64,000 nt of DNA from Euglena gracilis. Its lineage: Eukaryota; Euglenida; Euglenophyceae; Euglenales. The stretch is from the NCBI GenBank assembly GCA_039621445.1, contig CP154957.1, positions 32,444,399 through 32,508,398 on the forward strand. Direction: 5' to 3'. The notes beneath the pieces are model-generated. The model saw only the letters and a program-made list of their open reading frames with translations. It was not told the origin of the DNA and ran no database searches. Shown one piece after another: positions 1 to 10,458 of the stretch (position 1 is the first letter of the stretch; the number at the start of each line of letters is the position of its first letter). The position numbers and the translations under genes were made by a program.

Positions 1-381
1 GCAAATTCAAAGCCTGCCGACAGGCCATTCAGCAAAAAGCAGAAAAAGCAGAAGAGAGTGGATGTTACAACTTTGCACCAGAAATTGTCCGTTTTGGTCA
101 AAAATCACACATTTTGGGAAAATAGCAGGACAAAACAAAAATTTTGTAAAAACTTTGACTGTACTTGAAGGCCGCCGAGATTTGTATGGGCCACCCAAGG
201 TTTGATTACCCCCCCCCCCAATATAAAGCCCCCCTGAGGGTCTTGAAATCCTGCAGGAACCCCCAAACATAAAGCCAGGGGTTACTCTATCCCTTGCCTC
301 TGTCAATAGGTTCGGGACATTGGTTGCCATTGTTGGCTTTTTCAGGGGAAGCATGAAAATAGGTTGCTGAAAGATTTTCAG
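1..381. other. Gene-free left edge
   Basis: I see no supportable gene. It holds a run of C at about 210-218 and two short TATAAAGCCCCCC-like pieces at 219-275. These resemble the ends of the inverted-repeat element at 5936-6300, so this is probably repeat debris. Confidence 0.4.
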
Positions 382-623
382 CAATTGTGGGCGCTAAAAA
401 TTCTCAAGCTGCATTTGATCTTTCTACAGTTGATCGTAAGCCCTCTTTTGATCGTCCGTGGAATGCTTGTGAGGGTGGATTCAGCTATGAGGCTGAGGAT
501 GAATCAAGGGTCTTTCTTTATGAGGAATTTTTCGACTTTATTGGCGATATGCATCGTTGGTCTTCCGAGCACAGTGTTGAAAAGCATGCCTCGGTGTCTG
601 CTTTCAGTGAACACCGGGATTAA
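382..623 (+). CDS. Hypothetical 3'-terminal exon or ORF remnant
   Basis: An open frame of about 79 codons follows a good acceptor (GATTTTCAG at 373-381) and ends at TAA 621-623. The translation is ordinary in composition (acidic and aromatic, with EEFFDFIGDMHRW in the middle) and not low-complexity like its surroundings. I recognise no family. There is no ATG at its start, so it would be the last exon of a gene beginning left of the window. It cannot belong to the RS-protein gene that follows, because it ends in a stop before that gene's first visible exon. It could also be a transposon fragment. Confidence 0.3.
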
Positions 624-1638
624 TGCCCGACGTTAATTTTAGTAATTTTTTTTGAAAACTGAGGGGGGGTAAATGTAAATTTCTTTTTCTTTTTTTTAGA
701 TCTATGACCCCCACTTTTTTGAATTGTAAATTTGTTTAAATTTGAAAATGTGTTTGGCTGAGCGGAGTTCAGTTAGTTTGTGTGATCATTTTCATCATTC
801 AAGGTCTTTGTGGAGGTTTTTTGCTGCGAAGTTTTCTTGGTCACAGCTCTGCATTATCACGCCTGAAAAACACCTCCAGAAATGAAGTGGATTTTCTGAT
901 ATCTTCAGACCAGGTTTTTTGAAGGGACCATCATTTTTGTTCATCTTTGGTTTACTCTTATACGCCGCGATGCATAAATTTCACCACTAATTGTTCATTT
1001 CTGGGCACAACAAACCGCATGTCAGGTAGAAGCAATGGTGTTTTGGTACCAAGCAATGCCTCATTTTCTTGGTGCTGATGGATGCATGTCCCAAAGTTTT
1101 TATGTTTTTTTATTTTGCCTGTGGGTGAGCTCATTGAAACCATGTCTTTAGTATTTTTGCCTATATTTCTCACAATTGTTTTTATTAACGGGTGATGGGT
1201 TATATCGTTGATGGTTTTTCACAAGTGTTTACAAGCTGCGGTCCTTTGTTCATGCCCTGTCACTATTTTGTACCTTAACCCTTGTACCAAGGCGCAAACC
1301 GTGCCCTCACCCATCCAAGATATGTTGATTGTGGACCGCGGGAAATTTTGACTCACAAAAATATTTTTTTTCCATTTCCAAACCTTGTTTGCCTGAGGCA
1401 CTGAGAACCTGAGGCAGGTGGATAGCCCCAGAATTTAGTGACCCATATGGACAAAAAGACAAACTTTTTTTTGAGCCCTGCACCGTCTTGTCAACGGGAG
1501 GGTCCACGTTTCAATACAACCAATTTTTTTCGCAAATTATGCCCCACGGAAAAAAGGCATCAAAAAAAAGCATGATGAGTAACACCGCCTAAGAATTCTT
1601 TTTTTCTCTTTTGTGATGGTCCCTCTCGTCGCATGCAG
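624..1638. other. Gene-poor spacer with a broken minus-strand frame
   Basis: Mostly AT-rich sequence. On the minus strand two adjacent open pieces (1401-1219 and 1173-958) read like parts of one protein interrupted by a stop. They encode no motif I know and may be an old transposase or another pseudogene. The first part of RRM1 of the gene starting at 1639 could lie here or left of the window; I could not find an RNP2-like strand in this stretch. Confidence 0.3.
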
Positions 1639-1877
1639 GGCCCAAGGCCAGAAGATGTCCCCCAACGACTCGGAGCCGATGCGCGTCGAGTTCGCCAAGT
1701 ATGCAGCCGACTCTGCCCGGGGGCCTTTCCGCCGCTCCCTGTCCCCACCGCGCCGCATCCCCCCACCGCCCCGGAGCCCGCCCCGCCGCTCCCCCCGGCG
1801 GTCCTCCCGGCGGCGCTCCGTGAGCCGGTCGCCCCGCCGGAGGTCGCCGGTCCGAAAGTCGTCCCGGCGCCACCCAG
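1639..1877 (+). CDS. SR-related RNA-binding protein, exon with the end of RRM1 and start of the RS region
   Basis: The exon follows acceptor GCATGCAG (1631-1638). Its first residues, QKMSPNDSEPMRVEFAKYA, match the last helix and strand 4 of an RBPMS/couch-potato type RRM (compare LRLEFAK in that family), so RRM1 begins upstream and is not seen. From residue 30 it turns into RS/SP repeats (RRSLSPPRR, SPRRRSPVRKSSRR). Such domains bind RNA and bring spliceosome or SR-protein partners together in the nucleus. A donor at 1878 (CAG/GTTCGG) leaves phase 1. A stronger donor, GTGAGC at 1820, leaves phase 0 and fits the next exon better, so the true end may be 1819, or both may be used. Confidence 0.6.
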
Positions 1878-2255
1878 GTTCGGCACTGCGGCAGGCAGCG
1901 GCAGGATAGCCACCGTTTCGCTTCCACGGGGGAGATGGGGAATTTTAATTCTGCTGAGTTTGAAGTTGTTTCTTTTTGACCCGTAATCACTCAAATTTAG
2001 GGCTTTCCATCAGGCTGCTTTTTTAACAGGGGGAAGGGGTTGGTGGGTTGGTGGGTTTGCAGCTGGGGTCTGGTTTGGGCTCTGGTGCGAAGCGCTTGAA
2101 ATTTTTTTGTATTTTTTTTCGATGGAGTCAGCCCCAACCACTGCTCTCCCTGTCCAAGACACACCGTGCCGTACCCCCTCCCCGTGTCAACAGCACATTC
2201 CCTGAACGTTGCTCTGCTCTGCACTTAACTCAAGTGCCACATCTGAGGGTTTTAG

Positions 2256-2559
2256 GGCAAACGAACCTGGTCCTGCTCCACCCGCCGCTCCCGCACCCCA
2301 CCCCGCCGCTCCCGCTCCCCGGCCCGGCGCTCCCGCACCCCACCCCGGCGGTCCCGCTCTCCAGTCCGGCGCTCCCGCTCCCCGGTCCGCCGCTCCCGCT
2401 CCCCGCGGCCCCCCTCGCCCCCCAAGGCCCTGCGCAGCCCGCCCCGAAAGCCCCGCAGCCCATCCCGCACCCCGCCCGCCCCCAACCGCTCTCCCCCGCC
2501 ACGGCCCCGCAGCCCCTCCTCCTCCTCCCCGCCCACCCCCAAGAAGTCGCGAAGCCGAG
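2256..2559 (+). CDS. SR-related RNA-binding protein, RS/SP-repeat exon
   Basis: Between acceptor GTTTTAG (2249-2255) and donor GAG/GTGCTC (2560) this 304-nt exon encodes about 100 residues of nearly pure RS-domain sequence: RRSRTPPRRSRSPARRSRTP, then RRSRSPVRRSRSP repeats, then a Pro/Ser tail ending KKSRSR. The frame starts in phase 0 and ends in phase 1. The two other plus frames are also open, as expected for GC-rich repeats, but give only Pro/Ala strings. The codons are C/G-ending, unlike the flanking introns. A phosphorylated RS domain is the expected role, by analogy with SR proteins. Confidence 0.65.
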
Positions 2560-2862
2560 GTGCTCTTTGACTGCTTCTGGACAGCGTTGTGTGCTATAAA
2601 TCTGCCAAGTTTCCCTGTGGACAGGGCTCGGCGCCCTTGACACCGAAGGAGTTCTTCCCCGCAAAGTGGGTCGAACCCCTCCGCCCCACCAGGCCTTACC
2701 GTACAGCCCTGAAGAGGGGTGGTGAATCAAAGCCCCAGGCATCGTTTGATCCCCCCCTCAAATATTCAAAATGTGTCCCATGAAGCTGATTCTTGGCTGG
2801 GACATTTCTTTTTGGCAGGCGATTACTTTTTGGCCTCAATTGCTTTTTGGCGCGCAGTCAAG

Positions 2863-3124
2863 CGGCACCACTCCGCACCCCCTCGAAGCCAGTCCGCAGC
2901 CGGGTCCTCTCCCGGACGCCCCCCCGCCCGTCCCACAGCCCCCCTCCCAGCCCCGCCAAGAAGTCTCCTTCGGCCAACCGCAAGGGGTCCCTGCCTTCCT
3001 GGCCGGGGATGGGCAATTCCGTGCCGGACGTCAGTGCAGCAGCGGCGATCATGTCGGGGCCCTACAGCGTTGCGTACGCGAAGTATTTGGCGAAGAACCT
3101 GCCTGGCCACGACGATTTGGGACA
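2863..3124 (+). CDS. SR-related RNA-binding protein, linker exon
   Basis: The exon starts after CAGTCAAG (2855-2862) in phase 1, matching the exon before it. It encodes more SP-rich sequence (TPPRPSHSPPPSPAKKSPSA), then a non-repetitive stretch, NSVPDVSAAAAIMSGPYSVA and AKYLAKNLPGHDDL, which probably forms helices before the second RRM. Donor A/GTGGCT at 3125 leaves phase 2, which fits the next exon (H-D-W-Q-Q). The two long overlapping ORFs in other frames are shadows. Confidence 0.6.
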
Positions 3125-3349
3125 GTGGCTCACCTGCCCTCGGACATGGAGCTAAATTTGTATCCTATTTTGCAACTTTCCAGCCAAGTCGCATTTGTCC
3201 AAACCAAAGTTGCACAGCTTTGTCGCAAGCATGATGTTTCTCAGGCGATTTTCTTGCTCGATTTGTTGGATGTATTTACCAATTTTAGATATTGGTTGCT
3301 CCAAAGGCAGAACGTCCCGATGGTGCTGTTTAAGTCTGTCTTCTCCCAG

Positions 3350-3480
3350 TGACTGGCAGCAGCGTTCCCCTGGGGTCGACCGTGGGATCCTCTACGTCGA
3401 GGGCATTCCACTGGACGCCAAAGAGCGTGAGGTCTCTCAGATCTTCCGCCCCTTCAGTGGATTCCGAAGGCTGCATCCAG
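3350..3480 (+). CDS. SR-related RNA-binding protein, RRM2 strands 1-2 and helix 1
   Basis: After a pyrimidine-rich acceptor (CTTCTCCCAG) the exon encodes SDWQQRSPGVDRG, then ILYVEGIPLDAKEREVSQIF and RPFSGFRRLHP. This is the RNP2 strand (LYVEGIP), helix 1 and strand 2 of an RRM. LYVEGxPxDxxxREVxxIFRPFxGF is the signature of the RBPMS/couch-potato and plant nuclear-speckle RRM group. The reading frame stays RRM-like only up to 3480, where the donor is CATCCAG/GCTTGC: GC, not GT. Phase 1 is left, matching the microexon at 4144. Confidence 0.7.
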
Positions 3481-4143
3481 GCTTGCTTTCCGGGAAGCCA
3501 TGGATCCATAGCCTAATCAAGCAAGATCAAAAGGTTTCAACCCCCCTCCCCACAGGGGGTTGGGGGCCCTCCACTCCAGCTTAAGCAACTTAAGCTCCAG
3601 CTTAAGAAACTGCTTGGGCTTGGCACGCAGAACAAATGGCACGGTCCAGCCAGCTGGCACTTTTTTTTTCCAGCCAGCTCCCCGGTGGGCTTCGGAATCT
3701 CTCTCCAGGGAGATTCCGTAGATTTGAAATGAAGTTGGGCCAACCCAACCCAAATAAAAATATCCGGTGCAAAGTGCCAAGAGTTTTTTGAAAAGTGGGG
3801 GGTCAAAATGGTCAAAAATCATTATTTTGAGGGGGGTTTTGGACTCTCATTTCCAAAATATGGCTAAAAGTTCTAAGCCAGTTATATTCAGGGCTTTTTT
3901 TTGCCGGTTTTCAGGTACCAGCCAAGTGCAGCACAACAGGCGGTAGGACCCCACTCCCCTGGACCAACCCCGAGGGGGGAGAGTCCAGCCTGCACCATTT
4001 TCCAGCCGGCCGGCTGGACCCCCTTCCCGGGGTTTCAAGACATTCCCTGGCCAAATCCACGTTTTTTTTTGTTACGTTCAATCCATAACATATGGAGGGC
4101 GCCTGCCTCTGACTCACAACGAGAGAGTCAAGCCGGTACCCAG

Positions 4144-4173
4144 GTCTCGCCTGTTTTGTGGAGTTTGAGAGCA
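4144..4173 (+). CDS. SR-related RNA-binding protein, RNP1 microexon
   Basis: A 27- to 30-nt exon that decodes to LACFVEFES, the RNP1 strand (strand 3) of RRM2. The acceptor is TACCCAG/GT at 4143 and phase 1 fits the exon ending at 3480. Donors consistent with the next exon are GC dinucleotides at 4171 (exon 27 nt) or 4174 (30 nt); I cannot choose between them. Reading upstream soon hits a stop (4110), so the exon really is short. Joined, strand 2, a Pro-Gly turn and strand 3 form a plausible beta hairpin. Confidence 0.55.
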
Positions 4174-4174
4174 G

Positions 4175-5482
4175 CACCCACCTTTTATCTTATTATTTAT
4201 TGTTATTATTTATTGTTCACTTGTCCATTCCCTTTTTTTTCTAAGAATCTGATTTGAGTTGATTAAAAACAAAGAAGGCGTCCGCGGGACGCACAAACGC
4301 CTTTGTGCAGTTTGAGGAAAAAGATGAAAGGAAAGATGAAAAAAATACAAATTTGAAAACTTTCACGCTCAATTTTCTTGTGTATTTTGAACAGGAGCAA
4401 CCACATCTTTTTTTTTCCATTTCGCTGCATTGCCAACTAACCAAAATTTGCTATGTGTTTGCTACAATAAGCCTAAGCCCCCCAAAATAATTTTCCCCAA
4501 AGCTTGCAAAACTAACTTTGCGGGGTGGAAGGTTGAAGAAGGTTGAAGATCCATCCGAGTATAAATTTTCCCCCTCCCTCTGGAACAACGGGAAAAATGA
4601 TTGATTATCTTCTCAGGAAATTGGGGGTGGTAAACTCAAAAAATTTGCAGCAACGTTTCGTTTGACACCAAAATTGCTTTGAGGAAAGGTGGTAAATCAA
4701 TACATCAATGGTATTCATCAATGGTTTTAGGTATTTTTCAAATGGACAGTCCACTAATTTTGCGCTTTTTAAACGTTTGACCCCCCCCACTTCTTACCCC
4801 CAGTCATTGCTTAAAGATCCAGCTTGATGGCCCAGAGATTTCGTAGGTGCGCCGGTAAGGGCTTCTTTGGTTCCAGAGGGGTGTCACAAGGTATTTGAGC
4901 ATGTTTTTGGTGTTTCGTCACCACCCATTTATTGACATGAGCTGCCCGCCTTATTTTTTTTCGGCGCACAGCATGTGGCTTTTGTCTGGTTCTGTCCCAT
5001 GTTTTCTTCATTCTTCTCTGGCAGTTCGGCCCGGGGGGGGGGGGGGATGTGGAGGGAAATCTGGGAAAATGAGATGGGGCCACCCAGGCAGGGCTTTGTG
5101 GGAATCCCCGAAACCTTATGGGTGTGGTGTACCCCCATCCTGGTGGTGGGGGGTCCAACCACCCCCAGCAGGCCTTGTTGCATCTCCAAGGGCGCCAATT
5201 TTTAGGTCCAATTTTCCTTCGGCACTTTCAATGGTGGGGGGGGGTCGACCCCCCCCCCCAGCATCTCGGCTGGGGGATTGACAACCTCCCGCCAAGCCCT
5301 CCCTTACAGCCCTGTACCCAGGTGTTGTCTGCGCTGCTGGCACTGGCACCCACCCGGCAGGAATGCATTTTTTGGTAAAAACAGACCCCAACCCGATAGA
5401 TTTTCTGGACCTCTGGTTCCCAACTTGCTAGGATCCAAATGACTTTTGGTCCAAACAATGTCGGATTTGTGGCCGCTGTCAG
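4175..5482. other. Long intron inside RRM2
   Basis: This intron separates RNP1 from helix 2. It holds AT-rich sequence with a few G or C runs (about 5032-5045 and 5229-5262), no reading frame with a recognisable product and no clear inverted-repeat element. The ORFs at 4811-5391 on both strands are shadows of G- or C-rich sequence. Confidence 0.45.
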
Positions 5483-5594
5483 CGACCCTCTACCAGGCGA
5501 CTTTTGTGAAGACTGCATTGAAGGGCTATCCCTTCGATCCTGCCAAGCCAGACGACCCCCTCATCGTCAGCATTTGCGATACGGATGCAAAGCG
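5483..5594 (+). CDS. SR-related RNA-binding protein, RRM2 helix 2 and strand 4
   Basis: After acceptor CTGTCAG (5476-5482) the exon reads TLYQATFVKTALKGYPFDPA, then KPDDPLIVSICDTDAKR. The spacing and residues of AxxVKTALKGYPFDPxxPxxLxVSxC match helix 2 and strand 4 of RBPMS-type RRMs (compare [23 protein letters not shown]), which ties this exon to 3350-3480. Acceptor phase 1 agrees with a GC donor after the microexon. The end at 5594 uses donor GCG/GCTACG (GC), because phase 2 then joins straight to the last exon. The frame stays open to a stop near 5658, so a longer exon is possible. Confidence 0.55.
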
Positions 5595-5706
5595 GCTACG
5601 GGAAGACTCCGGCCGGACTCTGAGCATCCAAAGGGAATTGCCTCTGCTGGGAAGTTGAGGGGTCGAACTGGATGGATGAAATATTTTCAGGTGTATTATT
5701 CTCGGC

Positions 5707-6797
5707 AGACCTCTGTTTAGTGTGTATCGGCAAAAAAAAATTGTGTATCGGTGTGCATCGGCAAAAAATAATTTGTGTATCGGTGTGTATCGGCAAAAAG
5801 AAATTGTGTATCGTTTTTTTTGAATTTGTGAATGGGCTTTTTGAAAGGCAGGATTTGACACCAAAGAGACTTTCCCATTTCTCAGCATTGACGATATGGC
5901 TCGGATGGGAATCCTCCCCTGGCGTGAGGCGGTTAACCCCCCCCACTCATAAACCCCCCCATCTATAAACCCCCCCTTGGGCCGCCAACCAAACCGGGAC
6001 CTATAAACTCCCCCCTCAGGGAAGGAAAATGAAAGCCGCCGGGGACAATTTTTTCGGCCGCAAACCACCCAAAAACTGATTTTTGGCAATTTTTTGACAC
6101 CGACCATCATCAAAAATGCCATTTTTGACCAAATTTGCCGAAAACTGCCAATTTTGGGGGTTTCGGGGTCATTTTGGGGGGTCGGATTTTCACCAACAAT
6201 TCCGGAACCTATAAAACCCCCCCACCTATAACCCTTCGGCCGACCAACCAAACCGGATCTTATAAACCCTGGGGGGTTTATAAATGGGGGGGGTTTAGTG
6301 GAAGACGTCAAGGCAAATCAGTGCACCTATAAGCAGCACACCTTGGCAGATTCTGTCTGTCATGTGTTGAACGTCTCAAAAAAGGAAAGAAGAAAATAAA
6401 AAAGTAAAAAAAATAAAAATTCAAAAAAGGAGAGCCGGGGTATGGACATGCACAGATGTATCCGGGCCTCTGCATTTGCCATGTGAGGGAGTAGCGCCCC
6501 TCCCCCAACCACAGTAGGGTAAGATTCCCTACCACGCGTTACGGGTTGAGCTGGGGCCAATGTCCACATAGCTCTGTGGCAATGGTGTCAAAAGATTAAC
6601 CCATGTTTTTTCCAATTTTTGTAAAAATTTTGTGCGTTGGTGTGTATCAGCAAACAAAATTTGTGTATCGGTGTGTATTGTCAAAAAAAATTTGTGTATC
6701 AGTGTGTATCGGCAATTTTTTTTTGTGTATCGGTGTGTACCGGCAAAAAAAATTGCGCATCGGTGTGTATCGTTGATACACACTAAACATAGGTCTG
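5707..6797. mobile_element. 1.1-kb inverted-repeat element with subterminal TGTGTATCGG repeats
   Basis: The left end, AGACCTCTGTTTAGTGTGTA (5707-5726), is mirrored at the right end (about 6776-6797, ...TACACACTAAACATAGGTCT). Next to each end lie tandem copies of TGTGTATCGG plus a short A-run (5720-5813 and 6640-6775), in the same orientation on both sides. Subterminal repeats of this kind are typical of DNA transposons such as hAT, where transposase binds. No transposase ORF is visible, so it is non-autonomous. It lies in the last intron of the SR-like gene and itself contains the element at 5936-6300. A partial relative lies at 11727-11793. Confidence 0.6.
5936..6300. mobile_element. C-run-bounded inverted-repeat element nested in the 5.7-6.8 kb element
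   Basis: The left arm (5936-6010) has CACTCATAAACCCCCCC and ACCAAACCGGGACCTATAAA. The right arm (6205-6300) carries the reverse complement with differences, ending in a TTTATAAATGGGGGGGG block. The arms are about 75-95 nt. The centre (6015-6200) is A/T-rich with no coding potential. A relative of the right arm lies at 16845-16925 and bits occur at 219-275. Likely a non-autonomous DNA element. Confidence 0.5.
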
Positions 6798-6935
6798 TTC
6801 TGGGGTTTTCCAGAGATCAGAAGCACTCCTGCAGTTTTGCTCAGCCACTTTTGGGGACTTTAACTTCCTTGTTTTGTTGTTCAGAAATATACCAAATTCG
6901 TCCGGGTTTTTACGCATTTGGTAGTTTGCCCAAAG

Positions 6936-6987
6936 CTCCGACATTGACGATGGCAGTCGGAAGCGGCGAAGGAGCCGGAGCCGCTGA
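6936..6987 (+). CDS. SR-related RNA-binding protein, C-terminal exon
   Basis: After TTTGCCCAAAG (6925-6935) the frame reads SDIDDGSRKRRRSRSR and stops at TGA 6985-6987. An acidic start followed by a basic RS tail is a usual C-terminus for an SR-like protein. With the previous exon ending in phase 2 the joint is in frame. Two other plus frames are open here but give no RS sequence. It is short, so the assignment rests on composition and phase. Confidence 0.5.
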
Positions 6988-8960
6988 GGGGAAGAGAGGC
7001 GCCGCCAACATCTGCAGGTTGTTCCAATGACTGCTCACCCCAGGATCACTTCCTGGCCTGGCCTCTCCCTTTTTCTTTTTGCATCTCTTCCATACTGCCG
7101 GTGGACTTACGCACCAAGCAGGCCCGTTGCACCAGTTGGTGCGGCTATTTCGTCCGAGGGATATGCGGAGGGACGTGCCGCGACCTCATCTGTTTCCCTC
7201 CCCCTTCCCCCGCGACGGTGGTTTGTTTCATTTGCACAATGCTCTAACCAAAACGGAAAGAAGGATGGCGACTGAGAAAGGCATTTCAACCGAAATCATA
7301 TCGAGACCCAGTTGCCTCTTCTTGATTTGGTGCGCACACATCTGGTCAAAAGATTTCCCTCAGGCTGAAACCAGGGCAACTTTTTGCAATACTGTGCAGG
7401 ATGACTGGATGAGGCATCGCAATCGTGGTTTCTTGGAAGTTGCCGCACCCTACAAGGGTGTTGGCCCCATCCACCGAGGTGCGATGGCATTGACCCGGTG
7501 TATCCGCCCCGGACTAGCACAGTTCCAATGCAGATTGTTTTTTTTGCTGTTCTTGTGCTGGCCTTGCTCCCTTGTTGGTTCGAACCGTCATATCTTATAC
7601 AACTCGTTATATGTAGTTCGGGAACTTGAAATCAGGGTTTTCAAGCTGGAGGGGACCTGCTCCTGCCCCCCCCCCCTCCTCCAGCCAGCCAGCACTTTTT
7701 TCCAGCCAGGAACCCCCAGCTGGCTCCAGACCCTCTGCTGAAATAAAGTCGGATCCAGCCTGGTGAAGGCAGGCTGGACCGAAAAAAAATTTTTCGGCGC
7801 CTTTTTTTTTCACCACCTGAAGCCATGACATGGAACCCTGGGGTTCTTATATCGAATCCTGCAAGACCCCTGGGCCAATGGGGGGACTTCCCTCATAATG
7901 AAAGCCATGCAAAGTGCTTCAGAAGGTGATCCCAAAATGCAGAAGAAATCACCAATTAGAGCCAATCTAAATTTTAGGGAAGAGTGATTATCAAGGGTTT
8001 ATTTGAGGACTAGGACTTTTGAGGGGAGTCCTGCGGGCCAGGCTGGAAAGGAGAGCCCCCCCCCCCCCCCTCCTTTGGCCAGAGCACCTGCCTGTATATT
8101 GGAACATGCAGGACCCCAAGAATAATTCCTTCTGGTGTTAAATGCCTAAACTTTTGGTATTTTTGTCAAAACCTCGCCCAAAAGGTGCCCAAAAGTGCAT
8201 CCTTGACCGTTTTGGGGGGGGGCAAGTTTGGCCATTATTTAGACCCAGGGTGTTCCCGCCCCCAGAGAACTAAGTGGTTTTGGCCAATTTTTCGAGAGAA
8301 AAGTGCAAAACCACAAATTTTGAACTTTTTTAGGTCCCCCCCCCAATTCCCCCTGCTTTGTACCGGGTTTGGAGGGCTCCCAATTTAGCACCTTGGCCCT
8401 CATATCCACCCTGCGGTCCTGCTTTTGGGTGGTAGCGGTGGGGGAATGTGGAACTGCTTCGGTGCATCAACCAAACCAGAGAGAACAATGGCCACCATTC
8501 CCACAATTATGACCACGAAGTAGCTGTTAGGGTTTTTGAACCTTGGCTTTGCTCCTTTGGGGGGGGTAGGGGGGGGTCAGGCGTAAGAAATTCCCTGCCC
8601 CCTGCTGCCTGAATGGACACGCCAGCCCCTCCTCCATCCTGGCAATGATAGTGAATCTCAACAGTCACGGGAGAGGGCTTTTGCAGCCAGCACCTTTTCC
8701 CAACCGGCCGGCTGGACACCCCCTCCAGATCTTTCAGAAGTTTCCTTGCAGGGGGAGTCATTGATCAGGGGGTCAAAAACCCCCCCAGGCTTTTAGGTGG
8801 CCCGAATGCCACTCCATGCATATTTTAAGATAAAACGTGTGTGAAATGGTGTTCGCAATAACTTTCACAAAAGATTGCAGAGGACAGCTTTAGGGGGGGG
8901 GGTGACCAAAAGCGTTCCCCGGCTGCATCAGTTTTCAGCGGTGGAGCAGGTTCTGTTGAA
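6988..8960. other. Intergenic region with an unassigned ORF
   Basis: A 220-codon open frame on the plus strand (7079-7741) is long for non-coding sequence here. It has no recognisable motif, mixed codon endings and no supporting splice pattern, so I do not call it a gene. Pieces of the CTGG/AAAAAGG dispersed family lie at about 7660-7800 and 8675-8765. G or C runs lie at 7666-7675, 8058-8070, 8215-8223 and 8888-8900. Confidence 0.35.
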
Positions 8961-10190
8961 CAAGTCCATGGTTGCATCCACAGCAAAAGACCAGGTCATT
9001 TGACTTGGGAAGCTGCATTGGCTCTCCAGTAAGCTTCAGCTCTTTGGGAGCGCCGCCGCCCCTCCTCCTCCCCCAGGTTGAGGCTGTGCGATGTCATGGT
9101 CAGGCCGGTCGGGCTGCGCCCTGCTAGGCTCGCCCTGCAGGGGGGTGTACTAGTCGCCCTGCTCGCCGCGTGCTTCCTCTTGGGGCACAGCTGCGTGCAA
9201 ACAACTTGATCGCATGACAGCATCACACGGGAAACACCTGAAAACCAAGTTCAGTTTCTTGTTCACTTTTTCATTTTTTTTTCATCAAATTTCAATTTGC
9301 CCACAGCAACCTGCTTTGCTTTTGGTGCCGTCATCTTTTGGGGGGGGCTTTTTAACATAAGGAAGGAGCCACGCTGCTGCACTCACTCCGTGACGCTGAT
9401 GAAGCATGTCTCCCTTCAGGAGCGGGTGTGCATGAGCCAGTTGTCTTGTTGTTAATTAATTGTTGATGAACCAAAAAAGCAAACAGCGAAGAGTATTTGG
9501 GGTTTATCATTCGCAGAACGGTGCAATTTTGGACAGGAGACGGCTTGCCCTTGTCCTTGGCACGTGTCAACCACACTTTTCCCTCACCCAAAATGTTTCA
9601 TGGTACAGTGCACATGACACAGCACGTTGCTGGCACAGCCCCCCGTGTCATCCGCACTTTCCCTGTACTTTGGCGTGTCAAGGACAAGGGGAGGGGGCAT
9701 CAGGTGTGTTTGAATGTGTGTGCATGTTTTCAACACACACTCACACACACACACACACACACTCTGTCACTGTTTGCGTTTTGCTCTTGTCTCCCATATG
9801 TCATCATTCTGTGAGTGCTAAAACCCCTCAAATATTTTCGATTCAGCTGTTTTGTTTGTTTTGTGTTTTTTTGTTGTTTTCCCTTGTTTTGCTTCCTGTC
9901 TCCCAGTGCATTTGTTTGTAGTTGCAAAATTAGAGCCCAAATGCTTTTTTTTTATCCGTCCTTGTGTTATTAACCACCATTTGTGAGGGAAAACCCAAAC
10001 ATCTCCCTTTGTAATGTTTTTTTTTCGCCCAAACATCCAAACACCACGTGAACACCAGGTGTTGTGTTTCTTTTGGGGGGTCCAGTTGAAGAAATGACAG
10101 CACCCAGAAGGTTGTTCAGTCCCGAAACATGTGCTTAGCTGTGCCAAGCTGTCTGGCTGTTTGCGTTGGCGACGCTGCAGGTGCTCCGCT
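8961..10190. other. Spacer with one weak minus-strand exon candidate
   Basis: On the minus strand, 9226-9000 contains LNLGEEEGRRRSQRAEAYW, GC-rich and protein-like, but without a clear acceptor and donor pair. The rest is AT-rich, with a CA microsatellite at 9732-9762. Nothing else is supportable. Confidence 0.25.
9732..9762. repeat. CA/GT dinucleotide microsatellite
   Basis: About fifteen CA units with one TC interruption. Confidence 0.9.
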
Positions 10191-10192
10191 GC

Positions 10193-10458
10193 CCCACCTG
10201 GCCCGCGGCACACCGCGGTCCAACCCGCGACCAAAACCACCGCCGTCTGACCGCACTCCGACCAAAGCCCCGGCGGCCCCTCCCTGTACGCTGCAGACGG
10301 GGACGTTGTGTGCGGCAGGCAATGCCAGTGGCCCATCCAACAGCCGCCTAATGGCGCCAACAGCGCCACAGTCCAAACGGAACGGCAGCCGGAGGCCGGC
10401 TGATGGGAGAGTGGGGGTCCAAGGCAGAGAGGAGGACAATGGGGGGGAATGGGCATAA
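10193..10458 (+). CDS. Possible Pro/Arg-rich coding exon, weak
   Basis: A GC-rich island amid AT-rich sequence. The plus frame reads TPRSNPRPKPPPSDRTPTKA, continues Pro/Ala/Ser-rich and ends with GREEDNGGEWA at TAA 10456-10458. The minus strand is open over the same stretch. I cannot show start, splice sites or family. It is listed because the base composition resembles the real exons of this window. Confidence 0.25.

Noticed and set aside
2230-2742. Gly/Arg-rich minus-strand ORFs over the RS repeats
   Set aside because: Mirror images of RS-repeat codons; no splice support.
7079-7741. 220-codon plus-strand ORF
   Set aside because: Length alone is not enough here; no motif, no codon bias like the exons, no splice context.
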